Origin: G965225705 sp965225705
GTDB lineage: Bacteria > Pseudomonadota > Alphaproteobacteria > Caulobacterales > Maricaulaceae
Length of the DNA: 64,000 nucleotides
NCBI GenBank assembly: GCA_965225705.1
Contig: OZ245325.1
Span: 1,426,001-1,490,000 of the forward strand
Direction of reading: 5' to 3'
How positions within the stretch are numbered: position 1 is the stretch's first letter; each line of letters begins with the position of its first letter. Below the pieces are notes generated by a model. That model was given only the letters and a program-made list of their open reading frames with translations, had not been told where the DNA came from and did no database searches. The position numbers and the translations under genes were made by a program. Shown in pieces: positions 35,546 through 44,995 of the stretch.

Positions 35546-38206
35546 TTAGCCTGTCTCTATCTTCTGACGTATAGCCAGAAGAGCTTTAGAGGCCTCTTCA
35601 CCCCGGGGACCACCAGCCTGTGCCATATCAGGACGCCCACCTCCACCTTGTCCCCCTATGGCTTTTGCGCCCTCACGGACCAGATCAACAGCTGAAAAAC
35701 GTGGTGTGAGATCCTCTGTAACCCCAACAGCTAAAGAGGCCTTCCCGTCCCGCACACTCACAAAGGCAAGAATACCAGAGCCCAACTGTTTTTTCCCCTC
35801 ATCAACAAGCCCCCGCAGGGCCTTACCGTCAACGCCCTCTAAAAGCCTTCCAAGAAAAGCCGTATCCCCAATTGTTTCAGGTTCAGACGGTGAAGCACCC
35901 CCTCCCCCCATAGCAAGCTTCTTCTTTGTTGCTTCTAATTCCCGTATAAGGCTTTTTCGCTCCTTAAGAAGGGCCTCAAGACGATGAGACAGGTCATCGG
36001 GCTTTACTTTAAGAAGATCCGCTGTTTTTTGAACCAGACCTTTGCGCGCAGAAAAATACTGATAAGCCCTCTGTCCTGCCAGGGCTTCTATACGCCGGAT
36101 ACCAGCCCCCACGGCACTTTCAGAGATAAGAACAAAAACCCCGATCTCACCTGCACGATCCACATGTGTTCCTCCACATAACTCCAGAGAGTAGGGCTTA
36201 TCTTCCTGTGACTCTTCAGGGGCATGACCAAGGCTTAAAACACGAACAACATCACCATATTTTTCCCCAAACAGGGCTATAGCGCCATGTTCAACAGCAT
36301 CTTTGGGGGTCATCATACGTGTTTCAGAAGCAGCATCATCCCGAATGACGGCATTGACCCGTGCCTCCAGTTTTTCAAGTTCCTCCTGTTTCAAAGCCCT
36401 TGGAAAAGCAAAATCAAAACGTATGCGTTCCCCATCGACCATTTGTCCTTTTTGGGTGACCTGAGATCCTAAAATTTCATGTAAAGCAGCATGAAGTAAA
36501 TGCGTTGCAGAGTGATGTGCGCGTGTGCGTGTCCGCCAGGCTGTATCAATTTCAAGGCGTGCCACATCACCTGTTTTCACACAACCAGTTTCAACTTTTC
36601 CATAATGAACATGAAGACCCCCTGCCTGTTTTTGAACATCTTCCACATGAAGTCTGGCACCTGTCTCAAAAAGAATGATCCCATGATCCCCGGCCTGTCC
36701 ACCGGATTCAGCGTAGAAAGGTGTCTTTTCAAAGACCAGAGCTATATTTTGCCCGGCCTTAGCCTGTTCAAGAAGCTTGCCATTTTCCACAATGGCCTGA
36801 ACCTGACTTTGATCCCCGCTCTCTTCATAACCTGTAAAACAGGTAGGCCCCGTCTTCTCATACACGGCACGCCAGAAATCTTCCCCTCCCTGATCACCTG
36901 ATCCTGACCAGTGGGCACGTGCCGCAGTTTTTTGTTGGGCCATAGCAGCCTCAAAACCCTCACGATCAACACTCAGCCCTTGTGCACGTAAAGCATCTTC
37001 CGTTAAATCAAGAGGAAAACCATACGTATCATAAAGCTTAAAGGCAGTCTCACCTGAAAGAGACTCACCGGGGGCAAGATGGGCCTGCGCCTCATCTAAA
37101 AGGGCTGTCCCTCGTCCTAATGTGCGTCGAAAACGCTCCTCTTCATGAAGAAATGTGTCCTCAATAAAGGTGCTGGCACGAATAAGCTCCGGATAGGCCT
37201 CCCCCATTTCTGCAATAAGGGCCGGAACAAGGCGATGCATAAGGGGTTCCTGTGTTCCTAAAAGATAAGCATGACGCATAGCACGACGCATAATGCGGCG
37301 AAGCACATAGCCACGCCCTTCAGATGACGGGCTAAGACCTTCCGCAATAAGAAAACTACAGGCCCGCAAATGATCTGCTATGACGCGATGGCTGAAACGC
37401 GCTTCCCCCTCAGCTTTCACACCGCTGGCCTCAACAGAGGCCTCTATAAGGGTACGAAAAAGATCAATATCATAATTGTCATGCACCCCCTGCATAACGG
37501 CTGCTATACGCTCCAGCCCCATCCCCGTATCAATAGAAGGTTTGGGAAGGAGAAGGCGCTCTCCACCAGCCTGCATCTCATATTGCATAAAAACAAGATT
37601 CCAGATTTCAACAAAGCGATCCCCATCTTCATCAGCTGAGCCGGGGGGACCTCCTGGAATATGATCCCCGTGATCATAAAAAATTTCTGAGCAGGGCCCA
37701 CAGGGCCCCGTCTCCCCCATAGACCAGAAATTATCAGACCCCTGAATGCCAAGGATCCTGTGCTCGGGTAAACCTGCAATCTTTTGCCACAGGGCCCTTG
37801 CTTCTTCATCCTCACCATAAACTGTAACCAAAAGGCGATCTACAGGCAGGGCCAGCTCTCCGGTGATAAAAGACCAAGCTAATTCAATAGCTCTGTCTTT
37901 AAAATAGTCCCCAATAGAAAAATTACCCAGCATTTCAAAAAAAGTATGGTGACGTGCCGTATACCCAACATTGTCAAGATCATTATGCTTCCCCCCGGCA
38001 CGCAGGCATTTTTGAGCACTGACCAGACGGGGAGGATCAAAATGTTGAGCTCCTGTAAACCCACCCTTAAAAGGTACCATACCGGCATTGACAAACAAAA
38101 GTGTTGGATCATTTTCTGGCACCAGGGGGCCTGAAGGCATGACTTTGTGGTTATGCTGTTTAAAATACTCTAAAAAACTGGTACGTAACCCCTTTAATGT
38201 GATCAT
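35546..38206 (-). CDS. alaS: Alanyl-tRNA synthetase
   Basis: The 886-residue class II synthetase has the N-terminal catalytic core: FLEYFKQHNHKVMPSGPLVPENDPTLLFVNAGM, CLRAGGKHNDLDNVGYTARHHTFFEMLGNFSIG and GETGPCGPCSEI. The editing domain carries RAHHSATHLLHAAL and CGGTHVDRAGEIG with its zinc His/Cys. The C-Ala domain (GGQGGGGRPDMAQAGG) ends the protein. It charges and proofreads tRNA-Ala. It is a single gene, converging with rsmD and divergent from the dehydrogenase gene. Confidence 0.97.
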   Translation of the reverse strand: MITLKGLRTSFLEYFKQHNHKVMPSGPLVPENDPTLLFVNAGMVPFKGGFTGAQHFDPPRLVSAQKCLRAGGKHNDLDNVGYTARHHTFFEMLGNFSIGDYFKDRAIELAWSFITGELALPVDRLLVTVYGEDEEARALWQKIAGLPEHRILGIQGSDNFWSMGETGPCGPCSEIFYDHGDHIPGGPPGSADEDGDRFVEIWNLVFMQYEMQAGGERLLLPKPSIDTGMGLERIAAVMQGVHDNYDIDLFRTLIEASVEASGVKAEGEARFSHRVIADHLRACSFLIAEGLSPSSEGRGYVLRRIMRRAMRHAYLLGTQEPLMHRLVPALIAEMGEAYPELIRASTFIEDTFLHEEERFRRTLGRGTALLDEAQAHLAPGESLSGETAFKLYDTYGFPLDLTEDALRAQGLSVDREGFEAAMAQQKTAARAHWSGSGDQGGEDFWRAVYEKTGPTCFTGYEESGDQSQVQAIVENGKLLEQAKAGQNIALVFEKTPFYAESGGQAGDHGIILFETGARLHVEDVQKQAGGLHVHYGKVETGCVKTGDVARLEIDTAWRTRTRAHHSATHLLHAALHEILGSQVTQKGQMVDGERIRFDFAFPRALKQEELEKLEARVNAVIRDDAASETRMMTPKDAVEHGAIALFGEKYGDVVRVLSLGHAPEESQEDKPYSLELCGGTHVDRAGEIGVFVLISESAVGAGIRRIEALAGQRAYQYFSARKGLVQKTADLLKVKPDDLSHRLEALLKERKSLIRELEATKKKLAMGGGGASPSEPETIGDTAFLGRLLEGVDGKALRGLVDEGKKQLGSGILAFVSVRDGKASLAVGVTEDLTPRFSAVDLVREGAKAIGGQGGGGRPDMAQAGGPRGEEASKALLAIRQKIETG

Positions 38207-38525
38207 CCTTTGTGTCCTTATATCGTCCCTGCTTTACTCTAAGACTGTAAGCTCTCTTATGCACACACTGCAAGAGCTGTTTTTTATTGCTCAAGGCCAT
38301 GCAGAACACTATTGACGAAAACATGAAACTCATCTTATAAATTAAATAACAAGTATATGAATTAAAAAAATATAATAAACATAAATACTGTTACCTTTGT
38401 AATAAAAATCTATTTACTTTTAAATGTTTTAGGTGTACCAGCTTAACCTGGTTCCCTATAACTTTTCGGTTCCGTACCCAGCTCTCAGGGGGATCTACAA
38501 GAATATCATCTGAGGAGTATAGCTT
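38207..38525. other. Intergenic region between divergent alaS and the leucine-type dehydrogenase gene
   Basis: About 320 AT-rich bases that must hold both promoters. A GC-richer part (about 38440-38500) precedes the dehydrogenase start; it could be a transcribed leader, but I see no recognised riboswitch or tRNA. A Shine-Dalgarno (GAGGAG) lies near 38512. Confidence 0.4.
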
Positions 38526-39599
38526 ATGGCAATTTATGATCACCTTTTTTATGATGAACATGAAAACGTCCACTTCTTTTCAGATAAGAAAACAGGTTTA
38601 AAAGCTATTATAGCTTTGCATTCAACCCTTCCTGGACCAGCTGTCGGGGGGTGTCGTCTCTGGTCATATAAAGACAGTACAGAAGCTTTAAAAGATGTGC
38701 TACGTCTCTCCCGGGGTATGAGCTATAAAAATGCTATGGCAGATCTCCCTATGGGGGGAGGAAAGTCTGTTATTATCAAACCTGAGGATCCCTTTGACAG
38801 AACAGCCCTTTTTTCTGCTTTTGGGAAATGTGTTGATTCTCTTGGCGGACGCTATATCACTGCGGAGGATGTCAGGGTAACACCTGATGACATGCATATC
38901 GTTCATCAGGAAACACCACATGTTGTCGGTTTACCTGAAGGAGACTTTGCAAGTGGCGATCCTTCACCTGTAACTGCTCTTGGTGTTTTTTATGGTCTGA
39001 AAGCGACTGTCAGACATGCTTTAGGAAAGGAGAGCCTGGAGGGTATCAGGGTTGGTGTACAGGGCCTTGGCCATGTTGGAGCCTTCTTATGTGATCACCT
39101 TTCCAAAGCTGGTGCACAACTCACAGTAACAGATATCAGTGATAGTCGCTCCCGGGAAATCACTGAAAAATACGGTGCTAAACTTGTCTCTCCGGAAAAA
39201 ATTTATGATGAAGAGGTTGATGTTTTTGCTCCCTGTGCTTTAGGGGGTAGTATTAACGAAAAAACTCTGCCGCGTCTTAAAGCCAAAATCATAGCAGGAG
39301 CCGCAAACAATCAGCTTTCACATGTAGACATAGGGGCTGCCCTTCTCAAACGTGGTATTGTTTACGCACCTGATTATGTGATTAATGCCGGTGGTATTAT
39401 CAATGTTGCCAGTGAGGTAGCACACCGGCCCTATGATTTTTCCTGGGTTGATCAAAAACTTCATAAACTGGCAGAAACACTTAAGGACATTTACCTTGAG
39501 GCCCAGAAAAACAACCTTCCTACAAATGAAGTCGCCAACCGCATGGCCCAAATGCGTCTTGAAGCAGTATGGCAGGATCAGCAAACTAAGGTTGCTTAG
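38526..39599 (+). CDS. Leucine/valine/phenylalanine-type amino acid dehydrogenase
   Basis: The 357-residue protein belongs to the Glu/Leu/Phe/Val dehydrogenase family at the length of leucine dehydrogenase. Substrate domain motifs are GPAVGGCRLWSY and YKNAMADLPMGGGKSVI, where the Lys pair is catalytic. The NAD domain has GVQGLGHVGAFLCDHL followed by the acidic TVTDIS, then APCALGGSINEKTL and AGAANNQL. The reaction is NAD-dependent oxidative deamination of branched-chain or aromatic amino acids. The precise substrate cannot be read from sequence. No branched-chain oxo-acid genes are adjacent. Confidence 0.9.
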   Translation: MAIYDHLFYDEHENVHFFSDKKTGLKAIIALHSTLPGPAVGGCRLWSYKDSTEALKDVLRLSRGMSYKNAMADLPMGGGKSVIIKPEDPFDRTALFSAFGKCVDSLGGRYITAEDVRVTPDDMHIVHQETPHVVGLPEGDFASGDPSPVTALGVFYGLKATVRHALGKESLEGIRVGVQGLGHVGAFLCDHLSKAGAQLTVTDISDSRSREITEKYGAKLVSPEKIYDEEVDVFAPCALGGSINEKTLPRLKAKIIAGAANNQLSHVDIGAALLKRGIVYAPDYVINAGGIINVASEVAHRPYDFSWVDQKLHKLAETLKDIYLEAQKNNLPTNEVANRMAQMRLEAVWQDQQTKVA

Positions 39600-39791
39600 G
39601 TATCCCCTCCCTTCCTCTTTAGGAACTGCCCTCCCGTGAACTTCGATCTTAACGGGCTTTCTACAATCATAGTACGGAAAATATGAATCCTTTTATTTCA
39701 CCTATATCATAAAATTTTCTATTCCTGACATTCATCTCAACAAAACATAGCGATAAGCTTAAAAAACCATAATACCAGCAGGGATCACACC

Positions 39792-39911
39792 ATGAAAATA
39801 TTTCTTCTCCTTCTGGCTTCGACCCTGTTTCTTGCCGGGTGTGGTGGTAAGAAAGCGGCAGGTAAGAAAAATTTCGGGAACGGACCATGCTGTTCTCAAA
39901 TTGACCAGTGA
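39792..39911 (+). CDS. Very small lipoprotein, possibly frameshifted
   Basis: A 39-residue product starting MKIFLLLLASTLFLAGCGG, with a clear lipobox (LAGC) and a basic Lys/Gly stretch after it, ends at TGA 39911. This is below the usual gene-calling size. The +1 frame after about 39880 continues as DHAVLKLTSEGWKVKK before TAA, which reads like a plausible protein end, so one base may have been lost or gained. Family not recognised. It is preceded by CAGGGATCACACC, a weak ribosome site. Confidence 0.5.
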   Translation: MKIFLLLLASTLFLAGCGGKKAAGKKNFGNGPCCSQIDQ

Positions 39912-40184
39912 AGGCTGGAAAGTTAAAAAGTAATGTGTCTTTATTAAAAGGCTCATGCCTTTTTTCTTTGAGATTTTTTCAAGGCTTAGACTGAAGAAGA
40001 GATGTCTTTTATATTGAATAACACCTGGTTTTACTACTCTGTGCCAAAACCCCTGTCCTGTTCTTAAGGTAAGGGTTTTAACTTTTAACAGAAGGCCTGT
40101 TAAAGCGCCCCCTTCAAAAATATATGTCTCCCCTTCAGGATCAGCCCCCTTAAGAATTTTCCTCCACACATAGAGCAACACCAT

Positions 40185-40988
40185 ATGAAACCTATCATAT
40201 ATGTACTAAGTGCCTTCTTCTGTTTCACCTCATGGGCTGGTGCATAGAACCTTGCATGGTCACGCGTTAAGCCCTTTTTAGAAAAGGCCGGTATAGAAGG
40301 CACTTTAGTTCTTCTGGATGAGCGTACACATCAGCTTTATCAGTACAACCTTCCCCGTAGTACAGAACGTTTTTGTCCGGCTTCTACATTTAAAATCCTC
40401 AACAGTCTTATTCTTTTAGATGCAGGTATGGTCAAAGATCCGGATACGATCATTTCCTGGGATGGGAAAAAACGCAGTTATGAGTTTTGGAATCAGGATC
40501 TTATGTTTAGAAAAGCTTATGCCGTCTCTGCGGTCTGGGTTTACCAGAGTTTAACAAAAAAGCTTGGCAAAGATTTGATGCTCAATAAGCTCAGAACTGT
40601 TGGCTATGGGAATAATAAAATCGGAGATAATTTTACGAATTTCTGGCTTGATGGTTCCCTTAAAATCAGCGCACAGGAACAGGTCTTCTTTCTCCAGCGG
40701 CTTGCCTATAATCAGTTACCCTTTTCTCAAAAAACGCTGGAATCCGTCAAGCATATCATGATTGAAGAACGCACCAAAGACTACACTCTCAGAACAAAAA
40801 CAGGTCTGGCAGGTCCCGGGTCTGGTCGCACACCTCCGGTTGGCTGGTATGTAGGCTATCTTGAATATACGGCAACAGGTAACAAAATATACTTTGCCTT
40901 CAACATGGACATACGAAGCGAAAAAGACATAGGCTTACGCAAAAAAATTGTAAAACAGTCTTTAAAAGAACTCGGTTTTTTGAAATAA
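40185..40988 (+). pseudogene. Class D beta-lactamase (OXA-type) with an in-frame amber stop
   Basis: Reading from the ATG at 40185 gives a signal peptide (20 codons, ending SWAGA), then TAG at 40245-40247, then an open frame to 40988. All class D landmarks remain: S67-T-F-K70 in CPASTFKILNS, the SAV motif in AVSAVWVYQ, YGN in VGYGNNKIGD, and KTG in LRTKTGLAG, plus FWNQDLMFRKAYAVS. Only the single stop separates it from a full enzyme. The next ATG (40428) lies after the catalytic Ser, so a restart would give an inactive product. CAG to TAG is one possible origin. If suppressed or a sequence error, it would be a working periplasmic penicillinase. Confidence 0.88.
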
Positions 40989-41016
40989 GGCAGCAAAGCC
41001 TGCAATTTACCTTTAC

Positions 41017-41529
41017 TTAAGGCGCTTCTCTTTGAGGTATGAGAAAAAAAGGATGAAGCACATCATCGCCCGGTCGAAGCCCAAGCGCTTTAGTACGTCC
41101 TCCTTTTATTTCAAGAACAGCAGAAACATTCCCCCCGGATGTAATAAGGCGTTCAGAATGTGGCTGAGCCTGGTGAAAAATTTTGACAATTTCTCCATGT
41201 GTGTTGAGAAAAAGTATATCAAGAGAAATAAAGGTATTTTTCATCCACATGAAAACAGGCTGAGGGTGGTTGTAAATAAAAAGCATGCCGACATTATCTG
41301 CAAGATTTTTTCTATACATAAGACCCTGTTTTTGCCTGAGTGGCGTATCAGCAATCTCAACCTGAAAAGCATAAGTTTTATCAGCTGCCTGAATGGTTAA
41401 GCTTTCAGGCTCCCCAAAAGAAACAAGCGGTTGATCCTGAGCCTCAACATCTATACAAGCAAAGGAAAGTGCCCCACCCAATACAAAAGTAAGGGCCAGC
41501 TTAAGACTATGATGAAAAACTATATGCAT
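41017..41529 (-). CDS. DUF192 family secreted protein
   Basis: The 170-residue protein has a signal peptide (LALTFVLGGALSFACIDVEA) and a DUF192 domain: FQVEIADTPLRQKQGLMYRKNLADNVGMLFIY, then VFMWMKNTFISLDILFLNTHGEIVKI and SAVLEIKGGRTKALGLRPGD. Family function is unknown; it is a small beta-barrel fold. It is 39 bases after the double cold-shock gene on the same strand, a pairing frequently seen in Alphaproteobacteria. Confidence 0.87.
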   Translation of the reverse strand: MHIVFHHSLKLALTFVLGGALSFACIDVEAQDQPLVSFGEPESLTIQAADKTYAFQVEIADTPLRQKQGLMYRKNLADNVGMLFIYNHPQPVFMWMKNTFISLDILFLNTHGEIVKIFHQAQPHSERLITSGGNVSAVLEIKGGRTKALGLRPGDDVLHPFFLIPQREAP

Positions 41530-41568
41530 AGAAAAGACATATAAAAGAAATTCAATTTTTGCAAGATA

Positions 41569-42132
41569 TTATGAAACCTCCAGCATTGATACGTCTTGCC
41601 CCCTATTATTGCTGAGATAAACATCTGTTACAACAACACCTTTTGGACCGTGACCACATCTTACCCAAAACTGATCACCAGTCTTGATAGCAGCTAAACC
41701 ACAACGGCTTAATGTATCTGCATGCAAAAAAATATCTATCATATAAGATCCAATATTCACAAAACCGTAGCGTCTATCACTGTCGAACCATTTTACCTTA
41801 GCATATTTAAGCCCTAAAATGACGTCATTAACCTCAGATCCGCTTCTTTCCTGAAAAGAGGGGGCTGTTTTTACATCAAAGTCAACAATCTTTATAACCT
41901 GAAAACCCTTCTTTTGGCTAACAACATCGCAAACAATCGTAGAGCCTTTTGGAGCATCAACGCGGCCAATTTCACGCAAGTGGGTAATATGCAGTAAAAT
42001 ATCACTCATATTCTTGTCTTCGGGTAATATAAAGCCGTAGCCCTTTATAGGATCAAACCACTTCACCTGGCCGCTTATACTATGAACAATATAATCTGTA
42101 TCCAACACCTTCAAATCTAAATTAGAATTCAT
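41569..42132 (-). CDS. Protein with two cold-shock domains
   Basis: The 187-residue protein has two cold-shock OB folds. The first has GQVKWFDPIKGYGFILPE (RNP1-like) and DILLHITHL (RNP2-like). The second has AKVKWFDSDRRYGFVNIGS and DIFLHADTL. Spacing is about 90 residues. Double-domain CSPs are typical of Alphaproteobacteria and bind single-stranded RNA or DNA in cold or stationary phase. The long AT-rich upstream region with an inverted repeat may be a temperature-responsive leader, which is inference. Confidence 0.9.
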   Translation of the reverse strand: MNSNLDLKVLDTDYIVHSISGQVKWFDPIKGYGFILPEDKNMSDILLHITHLREIGRVDAPKGSTIVCDVVSQKKGFQVIKIVDFDVKTAPSFQERSGSEVNDVILGLKYAKVKWFDSDRRYGFVNIGSYMIDIFLHADTLSRCGLAAIKTGDQFWVRCGHGPKGVVVTDVYLSNNRGQDVSMLEVS

Positions 42133-42597
42133 AATATAAAACCTTGAGTATATATTTTAACATATAAGTGAGAGGCTTTTAAGTAAAAAGTAATTATAGA
42201 AATATAAAAAAAGCGTATTTTAAAAGTCTAAAGATCAAAGTATAAAATATAGTTTTGCTATACAAAACAATTTTATAATTTTTATATATTTATTAGATCA
42301 TATATCAGCACACAAAGCCCTGCCGAACCAAAGTAAATGCGGGACGACTTATAAATATTCTGAAGATCAACTATATTGAGCTGACCTATTTATTATGTAA
42401 ATATTTAAGAAGGCTACATTTAGAGAAAAAGGAACGAAGTATCCAGATTTATAAAGCACCCACATTTTAGCAATCCTTAAGAAATAATAAGAAGAAATTT
42501 TATATGGTTGCTTTAAAGATCAAGAATATCCGGAGAACGTGAAACAAAGGGCCAGGTACATTTAAAGCCGGAAACAAAATATTGTTTTATGAAATCA
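42133..42597. other. Very AT-rich region upstream of the double cold-shock gene and downstream of pyrC
   Basis: About 465 bases with no coding frame I can support. It must carry the promoter of the cold-shock gene (minus strand) and the end of the pyrC transcript. It contains an imperfect inverted repeat at 42241-42277. Confidence 0.45.
42241..42277. repeat. Imperfect inverted repeat upstream of the cold-shock gene
   Basis: Left arm TATAAAAT plus GTTTTG (42241-42257, with ATA between) pairs with CAAAAC plus ATTTTATA (42263-42277, with one A between) around a CTATA loop. It lies 109-145 bases upstream of the cold-shock start codon. It may be an RNA leader structure or an operator. Confidence 0.5.
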
Positions 42598-43917
42598 TCA
42601 AAAGAAAGAAATTGGCCTGCCCTGTGGTTCACCCAGAATTTCATCATGATACATAACCAGTCTCCCCCCAACTACGGTTGCCATGGGCCAGCCCTGAACA
42701 GAGACCCCATCAAAAGAGGTCCATCCCGATAAAGAGGCAATCCAGTCATTAGAAATAGTACGACGCGCTTCCATATCAACAAGCGTGATATCAGCATCAT
42801 ATCCAACAGCAAGCCTCCCCTTACACCTTATCCCAAAAACACGTGCAGGACCATGAGAGGTGAGATCAACAAAGCGCTCCAGCGTCAGGCGGCCAGCATT
42901 CACATGGTTAAGCATGACAGGAACCAGGGTCTGAACACCTGTCATGCCTGAGGGAGAAGCGGGATAGGGCCGGGCTTTTTCTTCCAGTGTATGTGGCGCA
43001 TGATCAGATCCGATCACGTCAACAACCCCCTGATCTATACCTTCCCATAACCCTTGACGGTGGTGTTCTGCACGGATGGGTGGATTCATTTGTGCGAGAG
43101 CTCCAAGACGTTCATAGGCATCAGGTGAAACGAGCGTCAAATGCTGAGGTGTCACCTCAACACTGGCCCTGTCCTTATAAGCTGCCAAAAGCTCTATTTC
43201 CTCTGCTGTTGAAACATGCAGAACATGAATATTAGCCTGATACTCATAAGCAAGCTTCAACAGGCGACGTGTGCTTTTAAGGGCGGTTTCAACATCACGA
43301 ACTTCCGGATGAGACGTCCAGTCCCCCTCACGGGCAAGGTGTTTTCTCTCCTTAAGACGTTCTTCATCTTCAGAATGAACGGCAACACGCCGGCGGACAT
43401 GCTTAAGAACTCTTGCCAGCCCCTCATCATCCCCCACCAGAAGGGAGCCCGTAGACGACCCCATAAAAATCTTCACACCACAGCACCCCGGTATACGTTC
43501 CATATCTGCTAAAAATGGGGCGTTTTCATAGGAAGCCCCTGCATAGAACGCATAATTGCAGGCCATACGGCCTTTGGCACGGTTAAGCTTGTCTTCAAGA
43601 GCCCCTTTATTGTCTGTAGGTGGGGATGTGTTGGGCATTTCGAAAACAGAGGTAACACCCCCAAGAACAGCCCCCCTTGCGCCAGAGGCCAGTGTCTCTT
43701 TATGTTCAAGGCCAGGTTCACGAAAATGTACCTGACTATCAATAACACCCGGCAAAACATGAAGACCTTTAGCGTCTACAACCTCTCCTCCGGAAGCAGA
43801 ACTCAGATCACCCAGCTTTATAATACGGCCGTCCCGTATACCAATATCTGTCACTCTACGGCCTGCATGACTGACAAGCGTGCCCTGCTTTATAATAAGA
43901 TCATAAGTCTGGGTCAT
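42598..43917 (-). CDS. pyrC: Dihydroorotase
   Basis: The 439-residue amidohydrolase matches class I dihydroorotase/allantoinase proteins. It contains GVIDSQVHFREPGLEHKETL, SVFEMPNTSPPTDN, GVKIFMGSSTGS, VAVHSEDEERL, IHVLHVSTAEEIELL and DVIGSDHAPHTLEEK. The first metal motif reads D-S-Q-V-H rather than D-x-H-x-H, so one usual His ligand is Gln. I recall this as a feature of an alphaproteobacterial group still called dihydroorotase. The reaction is ring closure of carbamoyl-aspartate in pyrimidine synthesis. pyrB, its frequent upstream partner, is not here. Confidence 0.85.
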   Translation of the reverse strand: MTQTYDLIIKQGTLVSHAGRRVTDIGIRDGRIIKLGDLSSASGGEVVDAKGLHVLPGVIDSQVHFREPGLEHKETLASGARGAVLGGVTSVFEMPNTSPPTDNKGALEDKLNRAKGRMACNYAFYAGASYENAPFLADMERIPGCCGVKIFMGSSTGSLLVGDDEGLARVLKHVRRRVAVHSEDEERLKERKHLAREGDWTSHPEVRDVETALKSTRRLLKLAYEYQANIHVLHVSTAEEIELLAAYKDRASVEVTPQHLTLVSPDAYERLGALAQMNPPIRAEHHRQGLWEGIDQGVVDVIGSDHAPHTLEEKARPYPASPSGMTGVQTLVPVMLNHVNAGRLTLERFVDLTSHGPARVFGIRCKGRLAVGYDADITLVDMEARRTISNDWIASLSGWTSFDGVSVQGWPMATVVGGRLVMYHDEILGEPQGRPISFF

Positions 43918-43986
43918 GGGTTTATACCTTTTTTTCTACACTCCTGAAGATTTTCCTTTATTGTCTTAAAGCCCGGACTTCATGCC

Positions 43987-44586
43987 TTACAGCTTAAGAT
44001 TATCCAGAGCAAAATTCCAGTTGATAAGATGCTCTAAAAAAGCGCCCATATAATCAGGGCGGCGGTTTTGATAGTCCAGATAATACGCATGCTCCCACAC
44101 ATCCATGGTGATGAGCGGCTTCACACCTGTTTCTGTCAGGGGGGTCTCAGCATTAGGTGTCTTGCGTACGGCCAGTTTATCCTGTTCCAGAACAAGCCAG
44201 GCCCATCCGGACCCAAACTGGGTGGCACCAGAGGTTTTAAAAGCATCAATAAAATTTTCATAAGACCCAAAAGAACGTGCTATTAAATCACTTAAGTCAC
44301 CATCAGGACGCCCTCCCCCTTTAGGAGACATGGATTTCCAGTAAAAATCGTGATTCCAGGCCTGGGCCGCATTATTAAACAAACCAGCCTTAGAAGGATC
44401 CTTCACACTGGACTTTATAATTCCCTCAAGGGAGTCCTCTTCATCAGGTGTGCCCGCAATAAGCTTGTTAAGATTAGTGAGATAGGCCGCATGGTGTTTC
44501 CCATGATGAAAACTTAATGTTTCGGCGGAAATATGGGGGGTAAGAGCCTTAGGATCATAAGGCAGGTCCGGAAGTGTAAAAGCCAT
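43987..44586 (-). CDS. sodB: Superoxide dismutase, Fe-type
   Basis: The 199-residue protein starts MAFTLPDLPYDPKALTPHISAETLSFHHGKHH, giving the first metal His. It has FNNAAQAWNHDFYWKSM, with the second-shell Gln in the position typical of Fe enzymes (NNAAQAWNH), GSGWAWLV, and the last ligands in MDVWEHAYYLDYQNRRPDY. It removes superoxide in the cytosol. Fe rather than Mn is inferred from that Gln position. It is downstream of nothing obvious and precedes dodecin divergently. Confidence 0.95.
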   Translation of the reverse strand: MAFTLPDLPYDPKALTPHISAETLSFHHGKHHAAYLTNLNKLIAGTPDEEDSLEGIIKSSVKDPSKAGLFNNAAQAWNHDFYWKSMSPKGGGRPDGDLSDLIARSFGSYENFIDAFKTSGATQFGSGWAWLVLEQDKLAVRKTPNAETPLTETGVKPLITMDVWEHAYYLDYQNRRPDYMGAFLEHLINWNFALDNLKL

Positions 44587-44794
44587 TATTATACTCCTTT
44601 TGATCGTCTGTATCGACTTTCTCTATTTGACATGTCTTCTGTACTTTGAAAACCCTTTGAAAAATTATGTGAACACAATGAAACAGGGTGAACACAGACA
44701 TGAAATAGCATGATGTCCTGTTTTACCTCTTGCGTGAAAAGATTTCCAGACGTTATACTGGCCCATCTTCTAAAAAAATTAAAGGGAGTCAGGT

Positions 44795-44995
44795 ATGGCT
44801 ATTTTAAAATCTGTTCAGGTTCTTTCAGAATCTTCAACAAGCTGGGAAGATGCCGTTCAACAAGGTGTTAAACGCGCTTCTAAAACCATTAAAAATATTC
44901 GCTCCGCCAATATCAACAACAAATCCTGTTCCATTAAAGACGGTCAGGTTTCTTCCTGGCGTGTGAATATGCAAATTACCTTTGAAATTGAATAA
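44795..44995 (+). CDS. Dodecin family flavin-binding protein
   Basis: The 66-residue protein has the dodecin shape: VLSESSTSWEDAVQQGVKRASKTIKNI (helix) followed by strands with SCSIKDGQVSSWRVNMQITFEIE. The W/SSTSWEDA and VKRASKTIKNI motifs are diagnostic. Dodecins assemble as 12-mers that store riboflavin, FMN or FAD and quench them. A Shine-Dalgarno (AAAGGGAG) lies just before ATG. It is divergent from sodB. Confidence 0.9.
   Translation: MAILKSVQVLSESSTSWEDAVQQGVKRASKTIKNIRSANINNKSCSIKDGQVSSWRVNMQITFEIE

Noticed and set aside
40428..40988. A separate 186-residue gene starting after the beta-lactamase active site
   Set aside because: The same frame continues upstream through STFK to the amber codon, so this is part of one broken gene.
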